Shown one piece after another: positions 22,500 through 35,273 of a DNA stretch of 64,000 bases. The DNA is taken from contig JAJTWR010000254.1 in the NCBI GenBank assembly GCA_021613335.1, positions 1,377,501 to 1,441,500 of the forward strand, read 5' to 3'. Origin of the DNA: Whitmania pigra (taxonomy: Eukaryota > Annelida > Clitellata > Hirudinida > Haemopidae). The position numbers were made by a program, and so were the translations under genes. The notes under the pieces were generated by a model. That model searched no databases. It was not told the origin of the DNA and saw only the letters and a program-made list of their open reading frames with translations. How positions within the stretch are numbered: position 1 is the first letter of the stretch; every line of letters starts with the position of its first letter.

Positions 22500-23235
22500 A
22501 AGCTTCAAGTCATTTCTAGAGCATAAGACAAAGGTAACAGAGCAGCTGCTCGAGTGTTCAACGCTAATGAGGTGTCGGTTCGCGAATGGAGAAAGAAGGA
22601 ATGCTTGCTTGAGAAACTGAACCTGAGAAAACGTGCATGCCTTGGCCAAAATGCGAAATGGCCAAAGTCTGATCTCAAGCTATGGGTCTTCGAACAAAGA
22701 AAGATAGCTTTCGACATTCCCGCTAGTGGAAGCATCTGGCGCCAGAACTGTGGCAATAACAACAAGTGGTCACGAACGGACATGTTTCACAGTCATACTT
22801 GGATGCTCTGCGGCTGGCACCAAGTCAAAAACAATATTGAATTTCAAGAGACAATGCGAAAAATTTCAGCATGAAGCTCTTGATTCAAAAATGTTCTCAA
22901 ACGAGGGGATTATTTTCAAAGAGCTCGCGGTTGATTATGAATCTCATAAAAGGGAGTCAGTTAGGAAGATGCTCAACTTAAGCGGATGTCACATTGCAAT
23001 CATCCCGGGTGGTCTATCATCCAAACTGCAATTACAAATCGTTGAGAAATTGACAGATCTGAGAGGGAGGAATTGATGCAGAATAGCACAACCTCACACA
23101 CCGTCTGGACAAGAGAGGAAGGCCTTGTATTCCGAGGTATGCAGATGGGTTGCACGAGCGTGGGACAATGTGTCGCCTGATTTGATTCTGAGTGGCTTTA
23201 GAAAGGCTGGCATTAAGTCCACAGGAAAGGAGTAA
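22500..23235 (+). pseudogene. pogo-family transposase pseudogene (copy 2)
   Basis: Plus-strand frames in order carry [77 protein letters not shown] and GGLSSKLQ, then in a third frame [29 protein letters not shown] and the stop at 23233-23235. The final block matches the C-terminal part of pogo transposases. At least three frame changes and internal stops inactivate it, and the region between the two DNA-binding parts is shortened. Confidence 0.75.
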
Positions 23236-23286
23236 AGTGACCACCCGGACTTTGAACTAGCCTGCGATCCGGCAAGAGCCGAAAAT

Positions 23287-23435
23287 GATTGCAATTAGGA
23301 ACATTGTATTAACATTGCAATTAAGAACATTGTATTAACATTGCAATTAAGAACATTGTATTAACATTGCAATTAAGAACATTGTATTGATATTGCAATT
23401 AAGAACATTGTATTAATATTGCAATTAAGAACATT
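23287..23435 (+). repeat. 26-bp minisatellite
   Basis: About 5.7 tandem copies of a 26-bp unit beginning attgcaattaagaacattgt, with few substitutions. It lies just downstream of the transposase remnant in pogo copy 2 and is absent from copy 1. Confidence 0.9.
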
Positions 23436-25805
23436 CAATATGAAGACTGTTTGACTTTTGACAGATTTGAAGGCTTAGCTGATGATGAGGAATAATTATT
23501 GGTCTTATGATTGATTTTTTGAATGTTTGTTAATAAATTGTTTAAAAACTTCAAAGAACTGGTTAATGATTCATGAGCTCGCTGCAATTGACCAAAATTG
23601 GTCAGGAGTCGCTTCGGTATTGCTTCGGTTCTCCAATTCTTCCTCGAAACTATTTTTATTTTAAGATTTGCATCAACTTCCTACTTTGGAATGCATATTG
23701 TTTACGCATGATAATTTGCAACACAAAAGTGAAGCATTACTTCAAAGGACGGTAACGAACTCGTTAACCTTTTCCATGCTGCAAAGAGTCCGCTTAACAA
23801 ATCTTTGTGTCCCATAACTCCCTAAATATGGAAATCACATATTTTAAATGTACAAATCTTAAGAGACATTTTTGAATATTTTGAAATCAATTCTTGGAGT
23901 AGATGATGAAGTTAATCAGATGCATCATGCTGTGAGACACAGCTTCAATGGAAGGTATAGCATTGTTGAGGTCCAAACAGTACAGCAATTATAACATGAA
24001 ATTTCATGAGATTTCAAGATTAAAGTCTCCCTTTCAAGAACCATAATTAGATCATTGATCTGAGCATGAAATGTAGCTCATGTACAATAGGCTTTATAAT
24101 TGCATTGAAAGAAACAAGGATTTTTAAATAAATTGAGATCAATTCTTAAAGCAGATGTACCATGCTCTGGGACACAACTTCACTGTGAAGGTATAGAATT
24201 GTTGTGATCCAAACAATAAATCAACTATAACATGAAAGTATAGCCAAAAGCTTTATTTAATTTTTGCCATCCAATGGGTTTCATGATATGCTCTTATGGC
24301 AATGTAAAAAATCAAGTGGCTCATCACCAGGAAAATCTAGAGCAGTGGTGGTAATTCATTACAGTTACCAATTTGAATCTTCATAATGAGCTCCAAAAGA
24401 ATGGGCTAAGACTTTCATTTTGTTTTTTAATAAAGACTGCAAAAGACTGATAACTGACACTATTATCAAAATTGTATCTATTTTGTTCCATGCTTTTGAA
24501 AAGTGTTTAAAGAGTTTTTTTATATCAGGACCATTAAGAGAATGAAGACATTTGCTACAATAAGCCCATGCATTTGACTACTAAAATGTTAATTAGCATC
24601 AATCAAATCTCTATCTGAAACCAGTGCTGAAAAAACAGTCACATAAAGTAAAAACATCTAACATCAAATATAATTATGAGTAACAAATAGTTGAATAAAT
24701 GACAAAAATAAATTAGTACAACACCCCACAAGTTTCTGATAGTTGCCATCAATTAATTCCAGCTAAATTCAAGTTGACGACCCAAATTCGAGAGCCGGAC
24801 AATGCAATGATTAACGTGACTGCTTTGACACATGCTTCTGTAAGCATATATCAGAAGTCCTTTATGCAATGCGTTAACGCCCAACCAATTATAAGCTATT
24901 TAAAATTTAAAATATATTCCAAAGCTTTTACAAAAAAATACAATCGGTCATGATGCGGATCAGGGATCAAGAGATAGACGGGTGCATAGAAAGGAGAACG
25001 CTGGTAAGTTTGAGAGTGTCAGGAAGGATGGTGAGCGGTGATGCGTGGCGGTCACAGCTCAGTTGGGTTTCAACGCATCGCACGCAAATTCGATATTTTA
25101 GTTTCGTAAATTTTTTATAATATAATTTTGAAAGCGCGATTACAAATGATGAAAGGTTCGCAATAAAAATAAATCATATTACTTAATAATTATGACAATA
25201 ACTGATTATAAATTATTAATATTCGTTAAGTGCTGCTATTGTTGACGCAACATTTTCCAAGCACTTCCATTGTTGTAACAATAATAAATATAAAATAAAA
25301 GGGACGAATCATGTGCACTTATTTCGATTAATTATTTTAATAAATACATAATTACTACAAGTCTGTGCTATCATTTACATTTATTTATTTTTGTTGGTCG
25401 GGAATCAAATTCATGTAAATTTAATCTAGCATAACACGCATACGATTATAGCACGCATATGGGGGTGCGCGGTACGTAAAATCGAACATAACGCGCGTGT
25501 AATATGGGTGAAAATACGGTATATAGTATTTAGGTCTAAGTATTGAAAGTGCATTATTGTTCTTCTCATGTCGTATTTCGTTTTTAAATAAAATATGTAA
25601 TCAAAATCAAAAATCCAATAATTGAAAAATTGCACACACATATTATCGGTATAATCAGTATGGAAAGGCGGTGATTAGGCGGTTTACAAACATGCACCAA
25701 TTCCCTCCGTAAGAACAAAGTGTTTTTTTTACTTGCAAACTTACAATCTGTAGTTGCTTGTTTTACTAACAACAATAATCCGATACCTAACAAGGAAATT
25801 TAAAC

Positions 25806-27054
25806 CAGTTGTCCCCATCCCCCGGTCCGTGGATCAAATGGTACCGGACCGCCCAAGAAACAATAAATTATTTCTAGTTAAAAAAAATTGAAATAGTTTG
25901 TAAGGCTTGAGAGCAACCGTTGCCACCTCTTTGTTATTTAACAGCTTATTGATTGATGTTATAGTTATTAACCACATCAAAGTACTCGCGCCTGTTTGTG
26001 CAGTTTTGTGAGGAGATGGATGCAGATCACAGATGCTTTTTCTTATATACAAAAATAAGAAGGTGGCCCAGAGGCAAATCGCTAACCAGAGTATTTGAAT
26101 TACGATAGCCACTGCGATGATTTCTCTCAGAAAAGAAGTCACCTTTGGCAGCACATTTCAGTGACAAGATATGGATCGCAAAATTGATTTATCTGTGATA
26201 TATTCATCCAATGCTCAATGAACTCAATCTGTTCCTTCAAGGGAAAATGACAACTGTTTCTTAGTTGGCAGACAAAGTAGTTGCATTTAAAGCCAAACCG
26301 GAGTTGTGGGCGCATGGACAAAGACATTTTTATCACGTTTCAGACATTAGCGGAGATTTTATTCAAAACTGAACCTGAGCATTCATTCACCCAGTTGGTG
26401 CACGATCACCTGTCTTTGCTTTTAAAAGAGTTTGAGCGCTAATTCCCAACCAAAAAGAATCACGAACTGATAAGGAATGGATGACCCATTTGTCCACAAA
26501 CAGGCGAATTTATCACGTCTGCGCAAGATCAACTGCTGGAGATTGCTGATGACGGCGTCTTTAAAACTACGCTCGAGGCAACAACTTTTTTAGTCTTCCG
26601 GATTAAAGTCATGGCGGAATACCCTGAGATTGCCACCACAGCACTTAAATCTTTATTGCCATTACCGACATCCTATCTGTGTGACGCGGGTTTACTGCAG
26701 TGACCGCAACCAAAACAGCGGAATAAACTGGAAATAAGCAACACAATTTGGGTTTCATTGTTTCCTATTACCTCCAGATGGAACTGTCTCGTTTAGAAAG
26801 AAACAACCTCAGAATTCTCATTTATTTAGCGCTCTAAGGAGTTAAAATATTAAATCACTTTACATGCTTTTTTTTGGAGTAACTGTATTTTATTTTTGAG
26901 GCATGTTTAAATACAATTAAATTTTAAATTTAAATTAGAATTAAATCAAAACAATCTAAAGTATAAACAATCAGCGTCACCCCACTCCATCGGGCCGCGG
27001 TAAAATCATCAAACTTTGACCGGTTCGCGGCGATAAAAAGGTTGGGGACCATTG
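25806..27054 (+). mobile_element. ZBED-type hAT element with decayed transposase
   Basis: The ends are imperfect inverted repeats: cagttgtccccatcccccgg on the left and ggttggggaccattg on the right, with ggtccgtgg and cggttcgcgg just inside. Plus-strand frames from about 26380 to 26800 give FPTKK, RTDKEWMTHLSTNR, then frameshifted pieces corresponding to LLEIADDG, YPEIATTALKSLLP, LPTSYLCDAGF and AVTATKTAE, which is the C-terminal part of ZBED5-type hAT transposases. There are many stops. No 8-bp target duplication is visible. The 25522-25805 gap is unassigned. Confidence 0.7.
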
Positions 27055-28756
27055 GCCTACATAGACTTTTGCACATACAGTTTTTTTCTGTGGTTATAAT
27101 GTTAGTTAGATTGTAATTATTCAAGGAAACTGACAAATATAAACATCAGCATTGAACAACCTATTTATTAAAGGAGGTATCTTTGTTTTGGTCAAAGCAA
27201 TTAAATGACTAGTTGATGACTGAGAGATGAAATCAGAAAGAAATGAACACATCCAAACTTGTGGATGATGTTACTCATTATTACTATTAATTTCATTATT
27301 ATTGGAATTCGCAACAATACATCCTAGTCATTTCAGCTTTTTTTAGGGGGCAAACCCTCGCACAACCTGAAGGGACGACCTTTATTTTGCTTCTAGCCAA
27401 AAGTCACGGGGCCAAACCCTAATAAATCATGACGAGATGGTGTGTTTGCATCTAGTCTAAAGTCGGGGGAGAAAACGTTCCTGGTCCTCGTCATCTCCAC
27501 TATGACGTCATCAGACATTTGGAATGGTTTCATATAAAAAAACACTTACAAGGAGCCATGTTAGAGTAATCAAATAACAAGTTGTGGCGAGAGCCAATCA
27601 GCATAGAGCGCTCATATTTATTTATTTGATTAAAGTACGTTGCATAACTAAGATTATTTGGACTAAAAGCGCTTGTAAAGACAATGTCTGCTTATAGCTT
27701 TTTATAAAGGATTTTATATATACGTGGAAAGTTATCATCGGTATAATTCAGAAGTCGTCCATCAAAGACGTCCGTAAAAACTGCAGATTTTGTCTCCCAT
27801 CGCCTCCGTCCGCAAACGTCCGCTATTTTGCGGACATACGCATTTTTTTCCAAGAATTTACTTCAACGTATAAACAATTATTTTCGTTTCAGGATCCAAT
27901 TGTTGCCTTTCAGTAAAATTTGTAACCAATAATGTAATTGTTTGGTCGTTTGTGATTGATTCACCGTAGATTTTTGTATTGGTTTTAGTGGTTTGAATTC
28001 GTTTATTTCAAAATTCTGAATAATAAACCAAGAAACACAAAAAATACACGTTGTATCTCAAGGGATATAATTCCTGTCTAAGGGACTGGCTACAAAATTA
28101 TTGGTGTAGTGACAACGCATTCCTGCTGTCAAGTGTGTAGTATAAAAACAATTCGAATTTGAATAAAGGCTGTTGAGCGCAAATAACTTGAGAAATAAAT
28201 GTCTGATGGCAAATAGTTTGGTATTGTGAGAAAGATAAATTAAATCTCTTCAGAATGAGACCTTAGTCGAAACATTTAGTTAAGTCTAAGTTACTGTTTG
28301 TGGCAGTTGAAATGAGGTCGTTTTCCGAAGTAATGCGTAAAAGTTTGAGCTCAAATAACTTGAAAAATATGTGTGTGATAACAAATACTTTGATATTGTG
28401 AGAAAGATAAATTAAATCTCTTAAATGTTAATAAAATTTATACACATACGCGTCACCGCTGTATAAAATCGAATATAATAAAATTATTAATATAATCTAA
28501 TTTGGCTTTGCTGTAAAATCAGGGGCGGCCTAGGATTTAAAATTCAGCGGCGGCTGGTATGTAAAAACTTTACAATCTTTACAAAAATTTACAATTAAAG
28601 TCTAAATCATCCTAGCTATGCAACGGACTTTAATCAAATAAATCTTAAATTAATTTATGTAGTTACAATATGCAAATAATTTAATATTAATTGGGAAAAT
28701 AGACTCATAGAAACATTTTGAAATTAATCGATCCACCATTTATATACTACCTCTAT
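27055..28756. other. Intergenic repeats, unclassified
   Basis: Two weak repeats can be named. At 27340-27500 a gggggcaaaccct / taaagtcggggg sequence resembles 40285-40390 and, loosely, 58507-58690. At 27610-27660 and 28592-28645 a ggactwtaatcaaataaat motif occurs that also lies at 7700-7745, 22388-22435 and 58440-58480. No gene was found. Confidence 0.4.
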
Positions 28757-28855
28757 TCGAGGGCGCTCGGTGGCAGTGCAGGTTGTGTTGCGAACACGAC
28801 ACATCAAGACTGTTATTACCTCCGCATGCAGGAACGCCACCCATTCGGCCAACCT
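28757..28855 (-). mobile_element. tRNA-derived SINE head
   Basis: The minus strand reads aggttggccgaatgggtg, gttcctgcatgcgg, then gtgtcgtgttcgcaacacaa, matching the head of the SINE at 14484-14582 with a well-preserved box B region. It is followed on the minus strand by a different tail (tatataaatggtggatcg). Confidence 0.6.
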
Positions 28856-30269
28856 ACATGCCGTTGCAGTTGCGCTGGACAGGATGCAAGGTGAAAAAAA
28901 CTGTTACTATGCTGAATCAATGGCGTAGCTAGGGTATTTTCGACCGGGGACAAACTATAAAATTGGCGACCCCATCCACCCCGTTTAATCACATGTCTCT
29001 ATTACATCAAAAATAAGGAAAACATTAAATTTTAATGAAATATTTATTGTATTTAAAGAAGCAAATTTAAAAAAATTATATTGCATCACTCATTCAGTCA
29101 CTGCCATATTCTGATTTACACAGATTACAGACTACAAGAGATCTATTTTTCTTGATTTCGCTGTCGCAAACTGGTCAATGACATAAGCATAAACTTTTTT
29201 CTAACATCTCTCTTGCAACTCTAAGAAAAGCAAAATCACTTAGACCAGTGGTTCACAATCTTTTTTAACAGTGTGCTACAAACAGAATTCGAAGAACTTC
29301 CGGGGGCTGAGCGAATAAGACCGTGTAAAATAGACTCCAAATTTTATGCCTCATCAACATCAAGATGGAAATAAGACAAAATAAGTTTCAATTTCCTGAA
29401 CGACCGCTTGCAATTGTTAATAAAATTTGCAGGGAAATTAGAAGATTTGGAAATAAAACGCAATAAAAGAAAGATCTAGTGGAGTTTCTGATAGAACTTC
29501 ATCCCAGTTACTGAGCAGTATTTTGCAATCGTCAATTTCAGTAAAACGCTCAGTGTCTTAGCAATTTCCAAAATCTGTGCAATAATGTTGTATATAATAC
29601 GAACATCAAAAGCTTCATTGATAAGACTCATTTTGGCGCTTTCGCGCCCTGCGCCCGGGGACATACGTACTGAGTTGGAAGCTCTCCAGTTTTTTGAAGA
29701 TTCAAAAAAAGATTTAACTATGCTTAATAAATATCCAACAATTAAGCAAATGTTTATGCATTTCAGCCAGTTCTTTGGCTGTAGTTTGCCCATCCCTTGG
29801 TTTACACTTATTCAAAAACTTTTCAATAAAACCAGTCAGATTTGAGCATGTGCAAATGTCGCTTGTGCAATAGTCTAGGCGTTCAACTGCCATGTGAGCT
29901 ATCATTACCATTTGTCTGGTAACTCATGCTTACCATGCTGTTCCATAATCAACATCTCAACAAATGTTCACAAATTATGGCCTGCACTTGTGAGTAGGAA
30001 TATTTAGCATCATCACAGTAAATTTATCATTTGCTAAGCTTAGTCTGCATATTTTGCCTGGGCTAAGGAATGAATACCAATAATCTCTATCATTGACCTC
30101 AAACATACAATTTGAAAAATAATCCACTGAACAGATTTATTCCACATGAAAAAGCCACAGGATAGCATATTCACAAATCCTCAGCAAATGTTATGATTAA
30201 ACTACATAGCATATCATAAACTAAATCAATAAACAATTTAGCACACATAATAACTTTCTATAAAAAAAA
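28856..30269. other. Intergenic, decayed repeats
   Basis: Near 29254 a cagtggttcacaatcttttt sequence resembles a hAT terminal end, but no partner end is clear. At 29845-29915 the string gcatgtgcaaatgtcgcttg resembles the gcgcaa-rich repeat at 47127-47310. No gene was identified. Confidence 0.35.
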
Positions 30270-30275
30270 TTTATT
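30270..30275 (-). terminator. Poly(A) signal for PTDSS2
   Basis: TTTATT on plus (AATAAA on minus), about 245 bp downstream of the PTDSS2 stop codon. Confidence 0.5.
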
Positions 30276-30518
30276 TTGTCCTTAAGGCACATTTCAATAC
30301 AAGATCAACCCAAACTACATAATCTGATTAGTCACAAAGTTCAAAATTAAAAATGCATAAGATATATAAGAAATATAAATATAGAACAAGGCTTAAGATT
30401 GAAGCAATCAAAATGAATCCACAACTGACTTTTAGGTAACGCTGATTTGTTTGACGTCTTCAGTATGAGTACAAATAGTGACCAGCACGTTTTAAAGTGA
30501 ATAAAAACCAAATGAATC

Positions 30519-33500
30519 TTAATACTTCTTGCGATTTCTTGTACTTTTATCATGTGAACTCTTCTGATCACCCTGACCATCTGCCTTAATATTTTCTTTG
30601 TGGGCACCTTCAGAAAATTCTCCATCTTTTATGATTTTCATCTTCAACTCTGTATGATGTAACAATCTTTGGAAATAAAAGTGCCACAACGTCCAGACAG
30701 TCAGGCAGAAGGCACCGACGAGAAGCATTGTTGTGATGTGTGGTGGGAGAGGCTTCGTGAAAGTATTCCAATCAAATTTGAGAGCAATTAGGATCTCAGT
30801 CACCATAATTGCTAAAACAAGAATAGCCTGTGCACCAAACTTTCTGCATTCCCTGATAAACAACAGAAATACATTTCACATTTAACTTTCAAAGGCCACA
30901 AAAATTCAGATGGATATATATAGTTGAGGTTATAAAAAAAAATCTTACTGATCATCAAGATATTGAAAGACTTCTCTTAAGGCAACAGCACCCCAACAAA
31001 TGAACATAATGAGGCGACCAAGGCACAAGAAGTGAGGGGGTGGAATCCACAACACAAATTTCAAGGTGAATGTGTTTAATTCACAGATTAAAATCTAAAA
31101 TCATCTTTTTATTTAAATAAAATGACCAAATATTTTGAGTCAATAAATTTGGCCCAATAAAACTTACACAAACAACAATCAGGAGAACTGAAACCCATCT
31201 TTTGAGATTCTGAGTGGGTCTCCAATCAAAGTCAGTATACACATACGGAGTGAATTGCTTCAAAATTCGACTAATTTTGCCTCTGAAATACGGTTTTGAA
31301 ACAGTTTTATTTTTTATTCATTCAATGATATGTGTATAAAATTTGCAACCTGTAAGTGGAGATACTCCAAAGTCCTCTCCAATGGTATGGTTTCATAGAC
31401 AAATACTTGGCAGTTTTCATACCAAGGTAAATACCCAAGCTATTGCATACCAAAACATCCATGACCCACTGCAAAATTAAAATTGGTTATCAAAACAATT
31501 TGTTAGCACATCACAGACAATTATTTTCAAAACTTACATGATCCCACCAACATTCAGAAAAATTAGGTAGCTGATGTTCCAGTGTGTACTCTACCACCTC
31601 AAACAAGATACTAGTGACCATGCAGAGCCACCAATCCCTCACAATAAGAGTCTTCAAAAGCATTCAATTCTTTGAGCAAGTTCTTAAAAGGACAAATTAA
31701 ATTATTACATACCTTGATCCACCAACCAAAGAAATGCACAGCAACAAAGCCATCCATCTTATCCTACAAAATAATTTCGATACCAAACATTAAAAATTTA
31801 CATTAAAAAAAGTTTGGTAAATAAATAACTTTTGAAGTAAGCATTCAAATGAAACCATCCTAAAATTCATTTTAATTCTCTTGCAATGTCCAAAAATGAA
31901 AATTGCTTCAACTTGAGAATTCAAATTTAGAAGAGCATATATGCTCTTATAGAAAAATTATCAAGTTTAGAAGAACAAAACTAATGAAAGTAACTAATGT
32001 CCATACCCAAACATTATGCCAAGGATCATGAGGAACATCAGGATCATATATTTTGCAGTTTCCGCCATAACTTTTTTCTGGAAGAGGAATTCCAAGTTTT
32101 GGATCAAATTGCTTCATTAACTGGCGTGCATCATCAACTGTCTGTTGTCATGGCAAATGTAAGTAAATCCAAAGAGCAAATGTTAAAAATCTCGAAACTT
32201 GATATTTACTTGAAAAAGAAGAAACACCAGGAACAATTCATAGACGATGCTTAACACTAAAGTAAACCTCCAAAGTGCTAAAACATGAAATTGTAAAAGT
32301 TGTTACCAACTCAAATATTATTGGAAATATTATGGGACCAATGTTTCTGCTAAACTATGTGTAAAGTGGTTATCATGGATCCAATTTATTCTATTCATGA
32401 TATTTTTATGCAGATAAGTGAGACTTTATTACTTTAATAAATTCGCTTTGTTTAATTTGTTGATTGAAAAATGAAAAAGTCAAGATAAGAAGCAATTTTC
32501 CCTGTAAACAAAAGAATCTAACCAGGATGTGGTCGTTTGAAAGGACCATCAGGAGTGATAGTGACACCAAACACAACAAAAGCAACAATAACTGCTATGA
32601 TACCCCTGAAATTATTTATAATCACTATTTCTCAATAGGGAAGAAATTTTGTATTTAATTTAAGATATGTATAACTAATAAAAAATCAAAATACTACAGC
32701 ATAATTGATAAAAAAAAACTACCTTTTTACATTGTATTGTGAATTATTGGCAACATCATCCCATAGGGCTACATAAAGAAGCACTAATGAAAATATCACC
32801 AAGGCTGAGACTCTATGAGCCCTCCTAAAATGAGTTGACATATAATTAAGGTTTTATAAAAAAATCATTGTTATAAAAAAAATCATTAAGATTAAGAACT
32901 AAACATGAAATTTATTTATTTGATTGAAGAGCTATTCACAAACCACAAGTCTCATCAAAAATATATAAAAATATCAAAAAAATTATAATATATATATATA
33001 TAATATATATAATATTAGGGTGCCAATGAAATTTATGGCAAAAAGTAAAATAAAACTTTTTTCTGTTCTCATATCCTGTTCCATTTTATTAAAATATGCA
33101 TTAGGGGAAATCACAAAGAAGATTTATTAATATTTACTAGTACCACACCGATCTTTTGTTATGCCGTTGCCTTGTTCTCTGCAACTGTTTTTGTCTTTAA
33201 AACAACTTGTATTTAACTGCCACATTAATTTATGAAAATATGTTTGTTTGATATTGTGGACTCTACAATTTTCCTGTTATTTTGTACATTTAATTAAACA
33301 ATTCAATTTGTGAACAGTCGATATGTTGAGTTCTTCCAAGTTTCAGAGTTAATTGAGTTTTGCAAGTAACTGCACTATGTTATTTTATTTGATAATTTTT
33401 TAGTTGCTAATTCTATGAATTTGCTGTGACATCACAATATAAAGAAACTATATTGGGCTTTTACCATGACATGAAAAAACAGAATGCCCCGCACAAATAA

Positions 33501-34995
33501 CCTAATAAAAATAGCAGTTAAAATATCATCAAATGTTCATTGTCTTTGAATTAGCTGAGCAGAATTATGGAACCTTCAATCACGTCAACTAAAACCAAAG
33601 CATGAAAGCAAAGAAGGCAGTTAACAGTCAGCTCTGATGTTGCACCATCCTTAGACCTTACAAAAGTTAGTGACTGCAATGCAACATTCATCTTGGCATC
33701 TGTTGCATGATCCATCTTAGCTTGCCTTGACCAAAGAATCCATGAGACAAGCACGAAGGCAACATCGAGAAATAATTGCACACTTCATAAGAGAAGCATT
33801 TGATATTGACAGTCCAACACTTTGACAGGAAAATTTTTCAAAATTGATTGAATTCATTTGATCTGACCCCAATGTGGATGACAGTCGTTCTGGACTGGGT
33901 GAAACCAAAATTCTCAAGTCCATTAACAAAAAAAACTAAACTGCCTTTCCAATCCACATCTTCCTCAGCAAATAGAATATTTGAAACAGACGATAACTTG
34001 AGGAGGCATTTATCTACAAATGGGTTGCAAAACAAACACATAATGACATTGCTTTATACAGAAGAATATAGCAAAACGGAGGTAACTTCCATGCCAAATA
34101 TTTTATGTAACCTGAGTTTCCTGCAATGTGCCAACAATTAAATGTGCAAGAAATTAAACCAAAAAGTAATATCTTAAATCGTTTGAGAGATATTACACAT
34201 ATCAATACATTAGCCTTCCTTGGCAAGCAGATTAAGTTGTTATATTGCAAATGAGGTACATTCAGTAACATTAGAGATTTCATGACTGCTTTAGGCAACT
34301 GGGGTGGAGGCGATCGGCCAGGCAGCAGTGACCGGCGTAACAAGGCCAATGAGTGCCTCGCAGTTGGCAGTAAGCGTTGGGTCCAGAAAGACACAAACCG
34401 ATAGGGACATCTGACTGATCTGACGAATGTAGCCCACCCCCCTGAAAACATAAGGAGATTCAAGGGCCGAAACGTTTGAAAACGGGGAAAACTCCTCTGA
34501 AGATTGCTGTCAGAATTCCAGGGAGGAGTAATAAGAAAGAAATTAGCAGTGACTACCTGACATTTGGCAGGAACATTGAGTATTATATAAGAGACTGAGA
34601 CAGTTTCAGTGTGAATCTCAAATAGTCTTCAGTCTTCATCAAGCACAAACATTGAGCATTTAACCAAATCTTTACAAATAAAGTTGAATAAATAATGATT
34701 TAAACAGACTACATTTACCAGCCCATATGAGATTTAAATCATAATGGTGAGAATCCACAAAACGCAAAATGAATGTATTCCACGTGGCTTCACACGGTAA
34801 ATTGAATTTGACAATTAAAACAAAGAAATCTCACCAGAAAAATGACATAGTCCCATCGTCGAAAAAATCCTTGTTGATATTTTTTTCTTCTTCCCAGTCA
34901 TGTACTGACGAAAAATCAGAAATCGGCTCGTGCAATGAACCATTCTCATAATTTATTTCTTTGGCAGTCTTCTTTTTACGAGTATTGTTATGCAT
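30519..34995 (-). CDS. PTDSS2: Phosphatidylserine synthase 2
   Basis: Eleven minus-strand exons: 34995-34835, 32824-32723, 32605-32523, 32277-32210, 32141-32007, 31763-31713, 31651-31538, 31468-31350, 31282-31168, 31094-30949 and 30852-30519. All have GT/AG borders and compatible phases, giving 475 residues (human PTDSS2 has 487). This ER/MAM multi-pass enzyme swaps the ethanolamine head group of phosphatidylethanolamine for serine. Visible marks: N-terminal acidic tail ending [12 protein letters not shown], the [14 protein letters not shown] loop, [32 protein letters not shown], the hallmark [14 protein letters not shown] (residues about 227-239), [11 protein letters not shown], and a Lys/Ser-rich C-terminus. 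DDGT followed by FFW, and the PERxYGGNC-like loop, favour synthase 2 over synthase 1. The first intron (2 kb) carries a TA repeat and unclassified sequence. Confidence 0.96.
32986..33015. repeat. (TA)n simple repeat
   Basis: An uninterrupted tatatata tract with short aa interruptions in the first PTDSS2 intron. Confidence 0.9.
33016..34834. other. PTDSS2 intron 1 remainder, unclassified
   Basis: Plus-strand pieces at 33720-34060 (for example [20 protein letters not shown]) look like a decayed protein-coding insertion with stops. A GC-richer stretch at 34270-34520 ends in ggccgaaacgtttgaaaacg. Neither can be assigned to a family with confidence. Confidence 0.3.
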
Positions 34996-35273
34996 GATTA
35001 GCGCTACGTATAGTTACCTCACAAAACATTCGTTTCTTAAACCAGCTCAAAATATAACGGTGGCACACATCGGACGATCGAACAATTCAGAAGTTTTAAA
35101 AATATGAAAAATTTTTGTGTTGACGTATAAAAATTAAATTAATTTTTCAGAATGAGCTTTTACTAATTTGTTATGTTTCTGTTTAAATTTACTATCCTTA
35201 TAATTAATGCCAATGTATTTAACCGCAATCTAAAACAGAGGCAGTAGATCAGACGGTTGCAAATGCTGTAAGC

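Larger units (their letters stand above)
22133..25519 (+). mobile_element. pogo/Tigger-like DNA transposon, copy 2 (dead)
   Basis: The 3387-bp element is in the opposite orientation to copy 1. The left end is ctgtattttcacg and the right end gtgaaaatacgg, each flanked by TA (22131-22132, 25520-25521). The subterminal parts carry clustered aacacgc motifs on the left and acgcgcgtg/cacgcatacga on the right. The transposase remnant is on the plus strand at 22500-23235 and a 26-bp minisatellite at 23287-23435. Copies 1 and 2 form a large inverted repeat with a 14-kb spacer containing the 3' half of KIF5 and all of TP53RK. Confidence 0.85.

Noticed and set aside
23287..23435. Array of regular repeats that could be taken for a CRISPR array
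   Set aside because: The units are strictly tandem with no unique spacers, inside a dead transposon in an intron-containing genome.
25834..26154. Minus-strand ORF with hydrophobic stretches resembling a membrane protein
   Set aside because: It lies wholly within the hAT element, antisense to its decayed transposase, and has no start or splice support.
33838..34463. Overlapping ORFs on both strands in PTDSS2 intron 1
   Set aside because: Lengths and composition do not stand out, no family motif was recognised, and neither is splice-compatible with PTDSS2.
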